A stretch of 64,000 nucleotides of DNA, from contig JAHBMJ010000410.1 in assembly GCA_018398765.1 (NCBI GenBank), positions 23,543 through 87,542 of the forward strand, in the 5' to 3' direction. Shown here one piece after another: positions 1-11,842 of the stretch. The notes under the pieces were generated by a model, which was not told the DNA's origin, did no database searches, and saw only the letters and a program-made list of their open reading frames with translations. The DNA is from Chromera velia. Taxonomy: Eukaryota; Sar; Chromeraceae. Position numbers and translations under genes: made by a program. Within the stretch, counting starts at the first letter, position 1. Each line of letters opens with the position of its first letter.

Positions 1-77
1 GGGTTCTCTCTCACCGGGCTCCGCAGGTCCCCCCGTCAGAGTGACGCATGCAGTTTCAGTTTCGTCGCTTCACTCAC

Positions 78-1537
78 TTGAACGCAACGGCACAGGCCAC
101 CGACGTCAAAAACCTGAGAAATGGGTCCATTTGTCTCTGGCACCACTCGTGAGTTAATACATTCTCAATAGTTAGATCCTTTCCAATTTTCTTCGTTTCC
201 TCAGTTGGTGAATTTGTCTGTTTGCATTCCCTTCTCCCCACTGAAACTTCCGTGTGGGCACATGACACCAGATGAGGAATTTATGCATCCATCCATGCGC
301 CTCTCCGTGCGATCATACATGCATGACTTCGCTTCTGTGCGTCTGCATCCATCTGTGCTTTCATTTGAACATCGTGCTGCCGATCAAGCGGGGTGTAAGG
401 ATGCGTCTTTGTCCCGCCCCACTCACTTTTTCTTTTTGTTTTTTTGACTTGAGAGACCATTCTTCTTTGCTCTCCTGCCCCTGGATGCCGCAAGATTCAG
501 GAAATTGAGCATCAGTTTCATTCAATCGCTTTTTTGATTCCGTGTCTTCATGCAGAACTGCAAGCATGCCCCTGTCCCATGGAAGGGAACCTGACGAGAA
601 GTTGAGCAGAGAGCCGATCAAGAAGACGGGGCGGAGGACTGAATAGAGATTCTTGGTGGCATCATTTGAATGACACCAGGAAGACCGAAGAACTTTCAAG
701 ATCCAGAGCGGAGGCTCCCATTGAGGTGGCCGTCTTCAGCGTCAGTCTCTTGAGTAGCAACTTGAAGGCAATCAAGAAATTCAGTCAGGCAGTCACAGTG
801 ATTTAGTCAGTGCGCCAATCGTTCAATCATTCTGTCAGTCAATCAATCAGTCAGTCAGTGAGTCGAGTAGTCTCTTGGGCAGTCAGACAGTCTGTCCGTA
901 AGAAGTTTGGATCAGAAAGTTCCTTTTTCTCATTCGGAACTCCAGACCATCCTCTTTTTGAATGTCCGTTTTGTTCTCCTTTCTTCTCGTCTTTGCGCGC
1001 AGACCGTGACAGCATAGGCCCAGATGACATCACAAGGGGCTGGGGATTCGGTGAGGGGTAGTCAGCAAATCAGAAACCCCAGGGTCTATGAGAGACCAGA
1101 AAGTGATTCCACTGTCGTCTTCAGTTTTCAGCTTCATGTGCTCTGGAGAGTTTGGGACTCACGTTTCCCATCCAGCTTTCTGTGGGTCACACTGTTGGTT
1201 GGGAGGGGTGAGGTTGGAACTTTGAAGCTTCGAACATAACTTTATGAACACACAAAAGTGAGGGGTTTTCGAAGCGAGCCAATGAAGAATCTGCTGAGAA
1301 CAACAAGGATGCCGGTTGGAAATTGAGACACAACCAAGTCTCCAGGTCAGAGCGGCAGATGAGGGCTTCTTTCCTTCCTCTTCAAATTATCGCGTGTCCT
1401 CACAGCGTTCGATCATTTTCTGCATCCCTCTCGTGACTTTCTCTCTTTTTTTCTCTTTTTTTCCCGTTCCCTGTTGATTGATCTGTTTATGTCGGTATAT
1501 AGGTGCGTGTGCGTGCGTGTGCATACATGTGTGTGAA

Positions 1538-1606
<69 letters not shown>

Positions 1607-4363
1607 CGACGCAGTAACCATGCAACTGGCCTTCCTCTCTCAAATTTCCATTTCTGCTTTTACTTCTTTCCCTTGCTCGAAGATGTCGCTGAGGGCACCT
1701 GGTATCTCATGCGTCGATCCAGAAAGAATTCGTTGGTTGCTTATGCAATGAGCAAGAAAACGATGCAAAGGATTGGTTGCATTATGTGGATCATGCAGAT
1801 CTTATGGTGGCGTTGGGTGAGCTTGACGTGAACCGCCAGTCCCTGCCCAGTCTGTTCACTCGGGCCCTCTTCGCCTCCTTCTCCTCCTCGAACAGTACAT
1901 AAGCTTTGCATCTGCATCAGTTAAGATGAACATTCAAAGATCCAAGGGAAAAAGCGGTCCTTCCTTCCTTCCCTCCTTCCTTGCTGCCGGGAGACGCAAA
2001 CATCCATCCCTTTCCCTCTCCCACACGCTCTTCCCCTGCTCACTTCTTCTTGGTCGTGACGGTCGTCTTGAGAACTTTCCTGCAAGAACACATGGAAGAG
2101 TACCGATCTGGATTCAAAAACAACAGTCAGTCTGAAATGAAAGAAATAAAATTAGTGAAGAAATTTGTTCCCTCTTTCTGCCTGCTCTATTCTGCTCTTC
2201 AGCGCAAGCATATGCCCATGTGCGCCCAACATGCATGCGCCAGCGCCAAATTTCGGCCTCCACTTTCGCCCACCCGACGGCTCTCTATTCTCTGACTGTA
2301 CGTGTGTGTTCGTTTTTTGTTGTACGTCATGCACTCTTTTTTTGGCTGTCTACTGACTCATGCAGCCTCCGTTTTTTGTAGTCTGCCTAGCTTCGCAGAG
2401 TCCGGCGAGTGCAGGGGGACATTGAGAGGCTGCGGGCAAAGAGGAACAGCACGTCTGACTCACTGTACGTCAATAATCATTTGGAAAGAAAGAAAGAAAG
2501 AAAGGAAGGAAGGAAGGAAGGAACGAAGGAAAGAAAGAAAGGAAGGAAGGAAGAAAGAAAGAAAGAAAGAAAGAAAGGAAGGAAGGAAGGAAGAAAGAAA
2601 GGAAGGAAGGAAAAAAGGAAGAAAGAAAGAAAGAAAGAGAAACGGAACGAAACGGAAAGGAAGAAGACAACGGATCCTAGGCGTCTCTGTAAATTTGAGA
2701 GTTGCAGCAAAAAGGAAAGGAGGACGGCAACAAGGAAAAGCGAATTGACCAGAAGCAGCTAGTGGAACAACGTTCCGCAACGTTCAAAAGAGGGATGCTA
2801 GTGAGAGATGCTGAGAAGAGGCTTCAAGCAAAAAACCTGTGATTCGACATCCACCGATGAATACTCTGACCAGCTGACCGCTGCCATTTTGAGAAGTTCT
2901 ACTCGGTTTGCCTGCTTCAGCCCCTTGGGGCCAAAGACCCTCAACGCCTTCTTCGCAAACGAAGATTCCTTCCTCTTCACGGCCAGGGAGGCCTTGAGCC
3001 TCTGCCTTCCGGAATCACCCACCGACGCACGAAGGTCTGCCCTCAGGATCCTCCCGTGTCACAGTGCCCTGGAGGTCAGCACTTCGTCTCTGGATTCTCT
3101 CATGAGCTCGTCTATCTGCCCATCAAGGGCCGTCGTTGGTTCGAAGGGGGGGGCGGACTGCCAGGACGCAGGGACGACATTTGCCTTCTCGGTGTGCTTC
3201 CCTGTGCTGTCTCTCTTTCCGGTCTCCGCAGCTGCTACTGGAGCTGTGACAGTTCCGCCTGCGGTGCATTCGAGAGCTCCCACATGCTCACGACAACAAA
3301 GTTTCTCTTCATGTACCTCACCACCACAGCAGTGTCACAGTGAGGCTCATACGTGCGGTCTGTCCTCTCATCCACGCCGATTGAGAAACATGGGGATGCA
3401 CGCACCTGCCTAGCGCACCTGCACACAAAAAAGCAATGAAAGGAATGACCCAGGTTGGAAAGAAACAAGATGACGAAGAACGAAGCGACTTCTGACCCAC
3501 CTCTTCGGCCGCCTCCCGGAACAGAGCCTCTGCCAGTCATTTGAGCATCTCGCCCCAACCTCTCCAGGATTTCTGTACATGCCTGGAAACTTCGGGGGGC
3601 CTGCAAATTCAGCAATCTCAATGGTCCACACAGTGTCTCTTCCACTCTTCGCGTCTTCTGCACACTTCCATGCACGCAAACTCCATCATCCGGACGTTCC
3701 CGGAATGTGTGGCCTTCAATTCCTGTCTCCACATTCGGGCCACCCGAGATTCCTGTTGCTCCCCCCCTCTTAGCCCGCTCTTCTGCTTCCTTTGCTAACT
3801 GTGCTGCTTCGTGGAGTTTCGTTTTCTGCATGCATGATGGACTTTGCACTTCTGGGAGTCTGTGAAAGCACCCGAGCCCTTTCCGTTTGCCCATCCTGTA
3901 TTCTTCTTTTTTTGCATCAGGAAGTTCGTCTTTGGCTTAAGCGGGGTGCGCAAGTCGCAAATTGCCAGAAATGGGGGCCTCGCTTCTCCCTCTTTGGTTT
4001 TCTCTTCCTTTTCCTCCTCAACGGATTTTGGCTTCACCCAGCTGAAAGCATTTTTGCAAGATGCAGTCGGGAATCACCTGAGGGTTGTCTAGATGGTGGT
4101 TTGTGCGGGCTTTTTTCTCAGGGGGCTCAGAGTCTTTATTCTCTGCTGCTGCCCTAGGCTGCTGCCGCTGATGATGTGTCAGGAGGAGACGAACAAGAAA
4201 CAGAGGCGGGAGGGCTCGCATCTGATGACCGGTCACTCACGCCGGGCGCCGTTCCAGGTCTGGTGAAGAAAGCAACCTGTGCAAGAGTGGGCTGCCGGTG
4301 GTGCAACTTGGCGGACTTTGCTTTAGTACTGCCTGACAACTCTTTCTTGCGGTTGCGTTTCAT
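78..4363 (-). CDS. Candidate multi-exon gene, function unknown, 3' end beyond the window start
   Basis: I do not recognise this gene. Exon-like blocks on the minus strand have credible splice signals. The first (4363-4241) starts with MKRNRKKELSG, codes for 41 residues and ends at a GTGAGT donor. Others include a lysine/glutamate-rich block near 4050-3900, a helical block around 3820-3630, a basic block ending at a donor after 2837, a 131-base block at 557-427 (CAG acceptor, GTGAGT donor) and a block ending at 78 before another GTGAGT. The last donor means coding continues past base 1. The protein would be charged and mostly hydrophilic, with no domain I can name. Intron positions between the blocks are not all resolved. 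The helical block changes reading frame at a seven-base C run (3761-3767), so either the assembly has an error there or the gene is damaged. The blocks could also belong to two genes. Confidence 0.35.
1502..1604. repeat. (AT)n/(GT)n microsatellite
   Basis: A run of alternating AT followed by GT dinucleotides, with a degenerate GTGC start. It lies in a probable intron of the candidate minus-strand gene. It is read in all frames as meaningless YIYIYI or VCVCVC peptides, so it is not coding. Confidence 0.9.
2486..2640. repeat. GAAA/GGAA purine tract
   Basis: About 155 bases of imperfect GAAA and GGAA tetranucleotides with strict purine strand bias. On the minus strand it reads as a pyrimidine tract, which suits an intron position inside the candidate gene. 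Confidence 0.9.
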
Positions 4364-4423
4364 TGCTGAAACACCTTGAAGCTCAGCTCGTGTGAGAAGT
4401 GAAAACCAGAGAAATTCGATCAA

Positions 4424-5803
4424 ATTTGCTTTTTTGTTTGTCTTTCACTTCTCTCATTGCAATCGACTTGACGCCCCCTTCCCCTAAATCCTGTTTGAAA
4501 ACAACAGAATCTGGTGGAGCTCGACTCACAGTGTTTGTCAAACACAACGATGCAAGCTCCTTCATCGTTCTGTGTACAGTACATATGTACGATATATGCA
4601 TGTATCTTTGTGTTGCTCACATGTTGCTCATGCACTGCATATTCACTGCATGATCGGAAAAAAAAAAAAACAAAGGCACGCGGAAGCCTTTTAGGCTCTA
4701 TTATTTTGAAAGTTTAAGTTTCAACCCGTCGTTGATGGAGGTTGCGGTACGCAGCGGGCCTTGGTGGATGGGTCAAAGCCGGGACCACGCACACGCACGC
4801 CCCCGCACCGTCGCCAGCCGGTTGGGCACGTGGGGGTAGGTGGGATCAAGCCCCAACATCGCTTTATAAAATTTTAAAAAATAAGTGAGGGCGGCCTGGG
4901 TAGTGCCGGGCAGCTAAAGGTAGCCAGGGGTTAGGTGGGGGTAAGTGGGGACCCCTCCTCGCTACCTATCGCTACTTCTCGCCCCCGCTTACTTTGAACA
5001 ACATGATGCATATTAAAAATATATATGTGCAGGCTGTGATACGTCCTGTTGGCTTAAGGGATAAATATAGGTATAATCACATAAATGTACAGTTAGAAGG
5101 CCTTAGGATGCCTTAAGTAGATTCAGAATTTATATTAATTAACCATATTAGTAATCAATTACGATCAATCAATCAATCAATCAATTAGTAGTTACCAGTA
5201 GTTATTAACCTTTTATCAGTTTTACTTTCTATTAGACTTCTTAGCCGCTTTTACTGCAAGATTATATGCAAGACGATGCAAGATCCACTTCTTTATATAG
5301 CGTATCAAGCTAGCTATCAAGTAGCTTGAGTATTGACTCTAAATCTGAGTAGAAATCTAACTACATATAAGACAGATGTAATGAATATGCTACTAGAATA
5401 TACCAGCAGTTATTAAGCACGAAAGAAACATTCCATCTGTTTGTTCTGTTTGCCAGGGTTAATCATCTCTCTGTTTCTTTCTTTTGTGCACACGCACGCA
5501 CGCGGCACGCCCCTTTGGGTCGATGCGCGTACGTCAGTCGGTTCCGGGTGTGCTGGTGGTCGCACATAAGTACATACAGACAGGGTAGAGAGACCGAGAC
5601 AGAGTCTAGGACAGAGTTAGGGGGGAAGACTCCCGGAAGAGACAATGTTGAAGGAACAATCCATGCAAACAGTCGAGCAACTACTACCGCAGCGAATTTT
5701 TTCTCTAACTTGCTAAAAAAGACAGCCAACAAGTTTGGAAAACGGACAAAAGAGAGACCTTCCTGACTCTCTACTTCTTGCGCCCTTCCACCTTTCAAAA
5801 GAA

Positions 5804-5835
<32 letters not shown>

Positions 5836-7947
5836 CGTCTTTGGAGCCTGCAAGAAAAGGTTGCCTAGACGCCTCATTCTGCCTTTTCAGGTCTTTCTTG
5901 CTTTCCTCTCTTCTGTTGCCGTTTGAATGGTCGGTGAACTCGCTGTGAACGGAAAGAGACAGCCAGCATGCCTGAGAGGGCACTTATGATCGGTTCTGAC
6001 ATTCCTGCACTGCAAATTCTCGGTCCCTTTTTTCTTCCGCCCCCTCTCCCACGCAGCCTTTTCCCGTCCATCCAGCTGTCTCACTCTCCCCTGAGAGACT
6101 GCCCGACGAACCGAGACAAGACGGCCAACAGGAAGGAGAAGGGACAGACACCGCATCGACTCCCACCCCCCATTGTTTCTCCCTCTGAGAAAACTGAGGG
6201 AGCCGTGGAGAACGCAAAAAGAAGAAAAGGAACAAACAAACATCTCACTTCTTGCAATTGATTTATTGATGGGAAGGATGGTTAAAAGAACACCCAAATA
6301 CCATCAGTCAGCAAAGCAGTCCTCTGGTACTTCCAAGAAAACTTCCCTCCTCCCCTCTCTTCAAAAAAACCCGTAAAGGGGAAAACAAAATCAGCACACG
6401 CAGACAGACAGGATTTAGGACTTGAGAGGCAAAAGGCCTGTTTTTTGCACACAAAAACACAAACAGACAGACACAAACAAAGAAGACGTCCGCACCACAC
6501 AAACACGAAGAGTCGGTTCTCTGTTTGAGAAAACGCCGAAAGAAGAACACAAAACAAAACCAGACAAAACGAGTGCAAGCATGAGCACGCATAGCATTCA
6601 TGAAGAAAGAAAGAATAGTAGAAGGAGGCAACGGATATGCAGGTGCATGGCATCGACAAGTCAACAAAAACAGACGCAAACACGGCCTCACTTTGCGCAT
6701 TCGCCCATGGAGTCAAAGCATCAAACAAGTACAAAAGGATTTACTACAAACCAGGGGGCAGACAGACAGAGTGACTAGAAGCACAAAAACTTGAACCTCA
6801 TCTGACTGACGGGTTTCCTTCACTTCATTTTATTCTATCCAATCGCATTTGGAGGCTTTCCTTTTCTTCTTTGGGTGTCATCTTCTTTTTTCCTTGACTT
6901 TTCTTCTTTCATTTGTTTTCTTCCGGTGAGCAGACTTGCCACATGTTTCATGTGGATTCCGTTTTTTCTATCCATCTTATCCGCCTGCATGCCTCCTCTG
7001 CCGTTTGCCACCTGAGCGTCCACACACGCTAATTGCTCTCTTGGATGCGCTCACGAAGGAATTCAATTCGGTTTCTTCTTCCGTGCCTTTCCTTTGTTTC
7101 TTTTTGTCTTCTTCATTCGTTCGGCCGTTGTTGAGGTGAATTGAATTCTTTTCCCTTTGCAGCGCTTGGTATGAGAGAGAGAGAGAACTTCAATTCAGTG
7201 TGTTCACAAGGAAAAAGGAAGGGAGTTTTCCAATTCAGTCTGATTGTTGATGGACTTCCATGATTGTTCTCCTGCAACAAAACGGGGACAGTCACAACGA
7301 AGACAAAACACAGCACCGCATAAAAAAAAGCAATCTAGGCACTGAGCAACTCTATTTTCAGGTATTCATTCACACATTTCTTCACTGTCTCACTCGTACA
7401 ATCAAGCAGTCAAAGAGACGACATGCATCTAGAGGCAACAACCCCCCCCTTGCCGGTCATGCATGATTCAGAGGAGGCAGAAGGAAGAGAAGAGGAGGAG
7501 GGAAAAGGAAGACGTACTGCTCACTCATTCATATTGCTACCCACCTTTACCCCCCCCCCACTGCTGATTTTCTTCCCCACATATTCCTTAACTCCTTCAA
7601 TGTTGTCACTTTTTCCTTCCCCGACCTGTTGGCACTCTTCCCCTCCGTCGTTACAGATCGTTCTGATATATGTACATCTAGATCCCCTGCGTTATTCCCC
7701 CCCCTAACTGCCTGGGTCCTTCCTCCCTCCCTCCTGACCCCCAGTTTTGAAAAATCCTGAAGTCTGTATGAGAAAAGACAATTAACTGATCGAGCCGTGA
7801 GAGAGAGCAGGAACAAAACCACAAACAAGAAAGGAAGGAAGACATCGATCGCCCCCCCAATGCAGCCAGCCGCCCAACAACCTGCTCGGGCGGTCACCCA
7901 CTCACTCAACAGAGGAGAAGGGGAACTGGCGTCTCCATCCCTTCCGT

Positions 7948-7983
<36 letters not shown>

Positions 7984-8034
7984 AGAGCCACGCAAATCAC
8001 CAAAAGAAAGGCAACCTCCCTCCTTCTCCTCCTC
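4424..8034. other. Intergenic stretch with a GC-rich patch, an AT-rich island and microsatellites
   Basis: No convincing gene is seen. A GC-rich patch (4720-4985) is followed abruptly by an AT-rich island (4990-5460) containing an ATCA tetranucleotide run at 5161-5186. A GA run lies at 5808-5836 and a CT run at 7950-7982. The longer open frames between 5460 and 7900 are low-complexity cysteine, serine or lysine strings that look like chance. The part next to 8034 should hold the 3' untranslated region of the carrier gene. Confidence 0.6.
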
Positions 8035-10199
8035 CTATTTTCCTGCAGCCTTCTTTGCCTCTGCGGCCTCTGCCCGCTTGTTCAATTGTTCCTGGATCGC
8101 CTTCCATCCCACAGAGAACACAATGCCCTGCAGACCGTTCGTCAGAATTCGTGTGCCCAGACCTCGCCAGAAGAGCCCCCCGATTCCGTCCTTCGAGACA
8201 ATCTCGGACACCGTCTGGGCGTACGTCAAAGGAACCTGCAGGGAAGGGAAGAAACGGCGTCGAGGAAAGAAAGTGAAAACACGTGCCGGGAAGGAAGGAA
8301 GCACGACTGGTGGTGGTTGGAGGGAGGAAGGCAGGAAGGGAAGGACGGGAAGGAGCTACAAACAAAAGGGAATACAGGGGTCCAACCGCAAAAAGAAATT
8401 CCAACTGCACGCACACTCTCTGCTGTCTTTAATTGTCCTTTCCCCCCCCCTCCAATACAAGCGCAATGAGGGTTTCCATCTCCTGCCTGCCTCCCTGTCT
8501 GCCTTCCGGCCTGATCGACCTTGGCGGTTTGTTTGGTCGTCTTGACCACTCTGATGCTGTTGGAGCACGTGTCCGAGACCACTGACGAGCAGAATCCGAT
8601 CATCGCAGATCTGCAGAACTTTCCGTAGGGGAAGTCGAACTGCGGAAGCTCCTTGCTCAACGTGTTGTAGGTGAAGAACCAGGGGTAGTGCCCAACCTGC
8701 ATGTCCACAATCACACAAAAGGGAGGGGGCAGCACATGAGCGAAGCGGAAAGAGGTGTGAACAAGAAACGAAGAGTGAGAGAAAAGGAAGCCTCTGTGTC
8801 TGCAAAGAGACTCTCTGCACGTGCCCGGTATTTGGACAATTCTGTGCCTGTTTGCAGGTGCGCACACACAGAGGCCGCATTCTTTACCAGTGGAAGCAGA
8901 AAAAGCGAGAGATGGAAGGGGGGAGCGAGAGCTTCAATAGATCAATCAGATATGTATGGATGCAGAAATAGAGACGGCGGAAATGGAACAGTTCACATAG
9001 AGTCCCGAAAAGTTCCCCACAAACGATCTGTGGAGACACACACACGGAGCCTTCTATGACGGGTTGCTGCGGAAAACACACAAACCAGCTGGTGACATAC
9101 AGACACACTCAGATCTCCAGCAGGGAGACAACGACACAGACCCAAGTTGTCTCTCTCGTTGCCTGCCTACCTGCCTGATTCTGGTTGTCTCTCTGCACTA
9201 CTCACCCAGGTTGCACTCATTGCCGCGAGGGACCCGTGGAAGAGTTTGGAGATTCCGTGAGTGCGCACCTTGTGGACCAGGTCGGAGAGACCATTTCCTC
9301 CCTCGACCTGCTTGATCGTCTTCCAGGCTGCACAGACAGATGGGTCAATACGAGAATATTGATCCAAAGAAGTATTGTATCGCTCTCCTTCAAGCTTGGT
9401 TCATACTTGCTTCCAAAAGAGCTGTCGACACACAAGGAGAGACAGCGAGCGCAGACAGATTTCTTCTCAGGCAGCAAACAGTCCAGACGACCCCGACAAG
9501 ACATAAAAACGGGCACCTGCCAGTGTCCGGCTGCTGTAACCTCTGGGGAACGAAATTCAAAGCGGTGCCAGAGGGAGGGGGGGAGAGGGGAAGCAAGGGG
9601 GTGCAGGGAGGAAAGGAAAGACGAAGGGAAGCAACGAAAGAAAGGAAAAGGGGGGGAGAATGGAGAGAAGAACTCCGCCTGCTGTACGCACTCACCGTCG
9701 ATGGGCATCAAGCAAATACGAAAGCAGGCTGCCCCAAAAGACGCGGCGGCTGTTTTCAATGCGACCGGCAAGTTCTGTGTTTGCTCCATGTTGTCAAGCA
9801 CAGCGAGGACACCCACATTCGCGGCTGTGTCGCCGAATCTGGAAAGAGGGGCCTGCATCAGCGCGGGCACAAGACCTCTGTAGAATCTCACCACGCCTCC
9901 TGCACACACAGAAGGCAGACGGGAGAGTGAAATGATCTAGGGAGCACGGGAGAGTCAACTGTTCAGAGCAGGAAGCAGACGGACAAACCTTCTGCATAGA
10001 GTGTCTTTAGTGCATTGAAGGTCCCCCCTCCGTATCTGTACTGGTAGTTCATTGTGGTTCGCAGCCACATGAGAGACAGAACGTTAATCACTTGGGCACT
10101 TGCACCAGCAATCCCTCCTCGCAATGCTTGCCCTTTCGCATACTGAAAGACCTCATAAGCCGACTTCGGCTTTTGCTTCTGCGCCGATCCTGATGACAT
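8035..10199 (-). CDS. Mitochondrial carrier family (SLC25-like) protein, five exons
   Basis: A membrane carrier expected in the inner mitochondrial membrane; its substrate cannot be told from the sequence. The exons are 10199-9989, 9899-9696, 9327-9206, 8696-8520 and 8235-8035. They join in frame (intron phases 1, 1, 0, 0) into 304 residues, the usual size for a family of three repeated two-helix modules. The second repeat keeps the signature P-x-D-x-x-K as PIDAWK (residues 136-141), split by an intron. The first and third repeats are degenerate (around LSLMWLRT and SNSIRVVKT). GLVPALMQAPLSRFGDTA and GLFWRGLGTRILTNG fit the matrix-loop and even-helix segments. The start MSSGSAQKQ has no obvious presequence, normal for this family. 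The C-terminus is alanine/lysine-rich. The donor after exon 4 (AAG|GTCGAT) is weak, but the joined protein reads through smoothly. Confidence 0.88.
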
Positions 10200-10701
10200 G
10201 GTGCCGGCTCAGGAAGGTAAGAGAAGGTGTGAGAGGTCCCGAACGGCACACTGGAGACTTTCGACGACGCCTGATCGACCAGATCGGCTGGATGCACTGC
10301 GGGTATAGATTGCCTGCCCAAAGAACGTGTCACCTCTTGTGAAGTCAATGTGCACTTCTCACTGCAGTGAAGCTTTGCAAGAGCAGAGTGTGGCCGAAGC
10401 TTTGAGATCGAAGCGGAGGGAAGCTTGAAGCATCCCAGTGGAAGAAAGATGAAGAGAGAAGCGCTGCTAGCTGAGGACAGACTGAAGCAGACTGAGGCGC
10501 GGACCCGGAAAGCACTCAAGAATGCGCACGAGCACTCAGTGCGGGGGCTTTCGCACGGAGTCTTCATGCATGCTATATGCATGGGCAGCATCGCCCCTGC
10601 CAGGGCCAATGAAATCTGACGCAAGCAAGCTTGCGAACGGCCCCGGAAAGCAAGAAAAATGAGAACTGCACGATTGACGCACGCCGGCCAGCCTCGTGTC
10701 G
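10200..10701. other. Upstream region of the carrier gene
   Basis: It holds the presumed promoter and 5' untranslated region of the minus-strand carrier. No conserved promoter element is recognisable. From about 10620 it passes into the GGCCCCGGAAAGC-type repeat family that also flanks the LTR element further on. Confidence 0.5.
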
Positions 10702-11256
10702 NNNNNNNNNNNNNNNNNNNNNNNNNNNNNNNNNNNNNNNNNNNNNNNNNNNNNNNNNNNNNNNNNNNNNNNNNNNNNNNNNNNNNNNNNNNNNNNNNNN
10801 NNNNNNNNNNNNNNNNNNNNNNNNNNNNNNNNNNNNNNNNNNNNNNNNNNNNNNNNNNNNNNNNNNNNNNNNNNNNNNNNNNNNNNNNNNNNNNNNNNNN
10901 NNNNNNNNNNNNNNNNNNNNNNNNNNNNNNNNNNNNNNNNNNNNNNNNNNNNNNNNNNNNNNNNNNNNNNNNNNNNNNNNNNNNNNNNNNNNNNNNNNNN
11001 NNNNNNNNNNNNNNNNNNNNNNNNNNNNNNNNNNNNNNNNNNNNNNNNNNNNNNNNNNNNNNNNNNNNNNNNNNNNNNNNNNNNNNNNNNNNNNNNNNNN
11101 NNNNNNNNNNNNNNNNNNNNNNNNNNNNNNNNNNNNNNNNNNNNNNNNNNNNNNNNNNNNNNNNNNNNNNNNNNNNNNNNNNNNNNNNNNNNNNNNNNNN
11201 NNNNNNNNNNNNNNNNNNNNNNNNNNNNNNNNNNNNNNNNNNNNNNNNNNNNNNNN
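10702..11256. other. Assembly gap of 555 Ns
   Basis: Unresolved bases. Both edges are GC-rich repeat sequence, so the gap probably hides more of the same array. Confidence 0.99.
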
Positions 11257-11509
11257 CCCCCCCGCGGGAAAAGCCGCGGAACCCCCCCTTCCCCAGGAAA
11301 AAAGCCGGAGGGTATGCTCTAACGTACGCATAGGGCAAATCCAGCCTTTCCGCGGTCGCTTTCCAGGGCCACCCATCTGACGCACGCGTGCATAACGACG
11401 GGTTCATGCTTCTCTAGACCATTTGTGCGGAATCTTTCCGGAGCCTTTTTTTGGTAAAAGACACCATGCGTGCATGAGCTGGGGTATTTTTATTTTGTAA
11501 GTGCCCCTC
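11257..11509. repeat. 5' part of the CTTTCCGGGGCC minisatellite region
   Basis: GC-rich sequence with copies of the TTTCCAGGGCCACC and TTTCCGGAGCC motif and the phrase TATTTTGTAAGTGCCCC. The same phrases recur at 14603-14760. The LTR element therefore appears inserted into what was one repeat region. Confidence 0.65.
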
Positions 11510-11823
11510 TGTCAGGCCTGTATGAAGCGCCGCCGTGAGGCCGGCGGGGCACTTATCTGATTGAGGGGTTGCTCACACGGAGTATGGGCGCGAGATCGAT
11601 AAACGCATGCGTCTGTATATTGATCAATATATGCAGTGAAGCATGCGTTCTGTTTGAAGCCATTAAAAGGGCATGATGATAGACTTAGCAGTATGACCAT
11701 TGATTGTCAGACCTTACGATATAGGACTCCCTCAAGACTATCTCAAGATTTATACTCCAGTTAGAGCCACCACACTGCTAGGGTTCTTATTTCATATCTA
11801 GAGCCCCACGTGCACCTCTGATA
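11510..11823 (+). repeat. 5' LTR of the non-coding element
   Basis: It begins TGTCAGGCCTG and ends CACCTCTGATA. It matches 14304-14602 along its length, with a 12-15 base indel near the AGTATGGGCGC phrase. Confidence 0.75.
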
Positions 11824-11824
11824 G

Positions 11825-11842
11825 TTGGTTAACAGAGCTTCT
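11825..11842 (+). other. Primer-binding-site-like sequence
   Basis: TTGGTTAACAGAGCTTCT lies directly after the 5' LTR. It resembles the complement of an initiator methionine tRNA 3' end, and it nearly equals the site in the Gypsy element at 46619. The tRNA assignment is inference. Confidence 0.55.

Noticed and set aside
4241-4363. PCNA-binding motif in the first block of the candidate minus-strand gene (QPTLAQVAFF)
   Set aside because: The spacing of the aromatic pair does not fit Q-x-x-L-x-x-F-F.
10573-11407. Open frames across the N gap
   Set aside because: They exist only because Ns are read as open codons.
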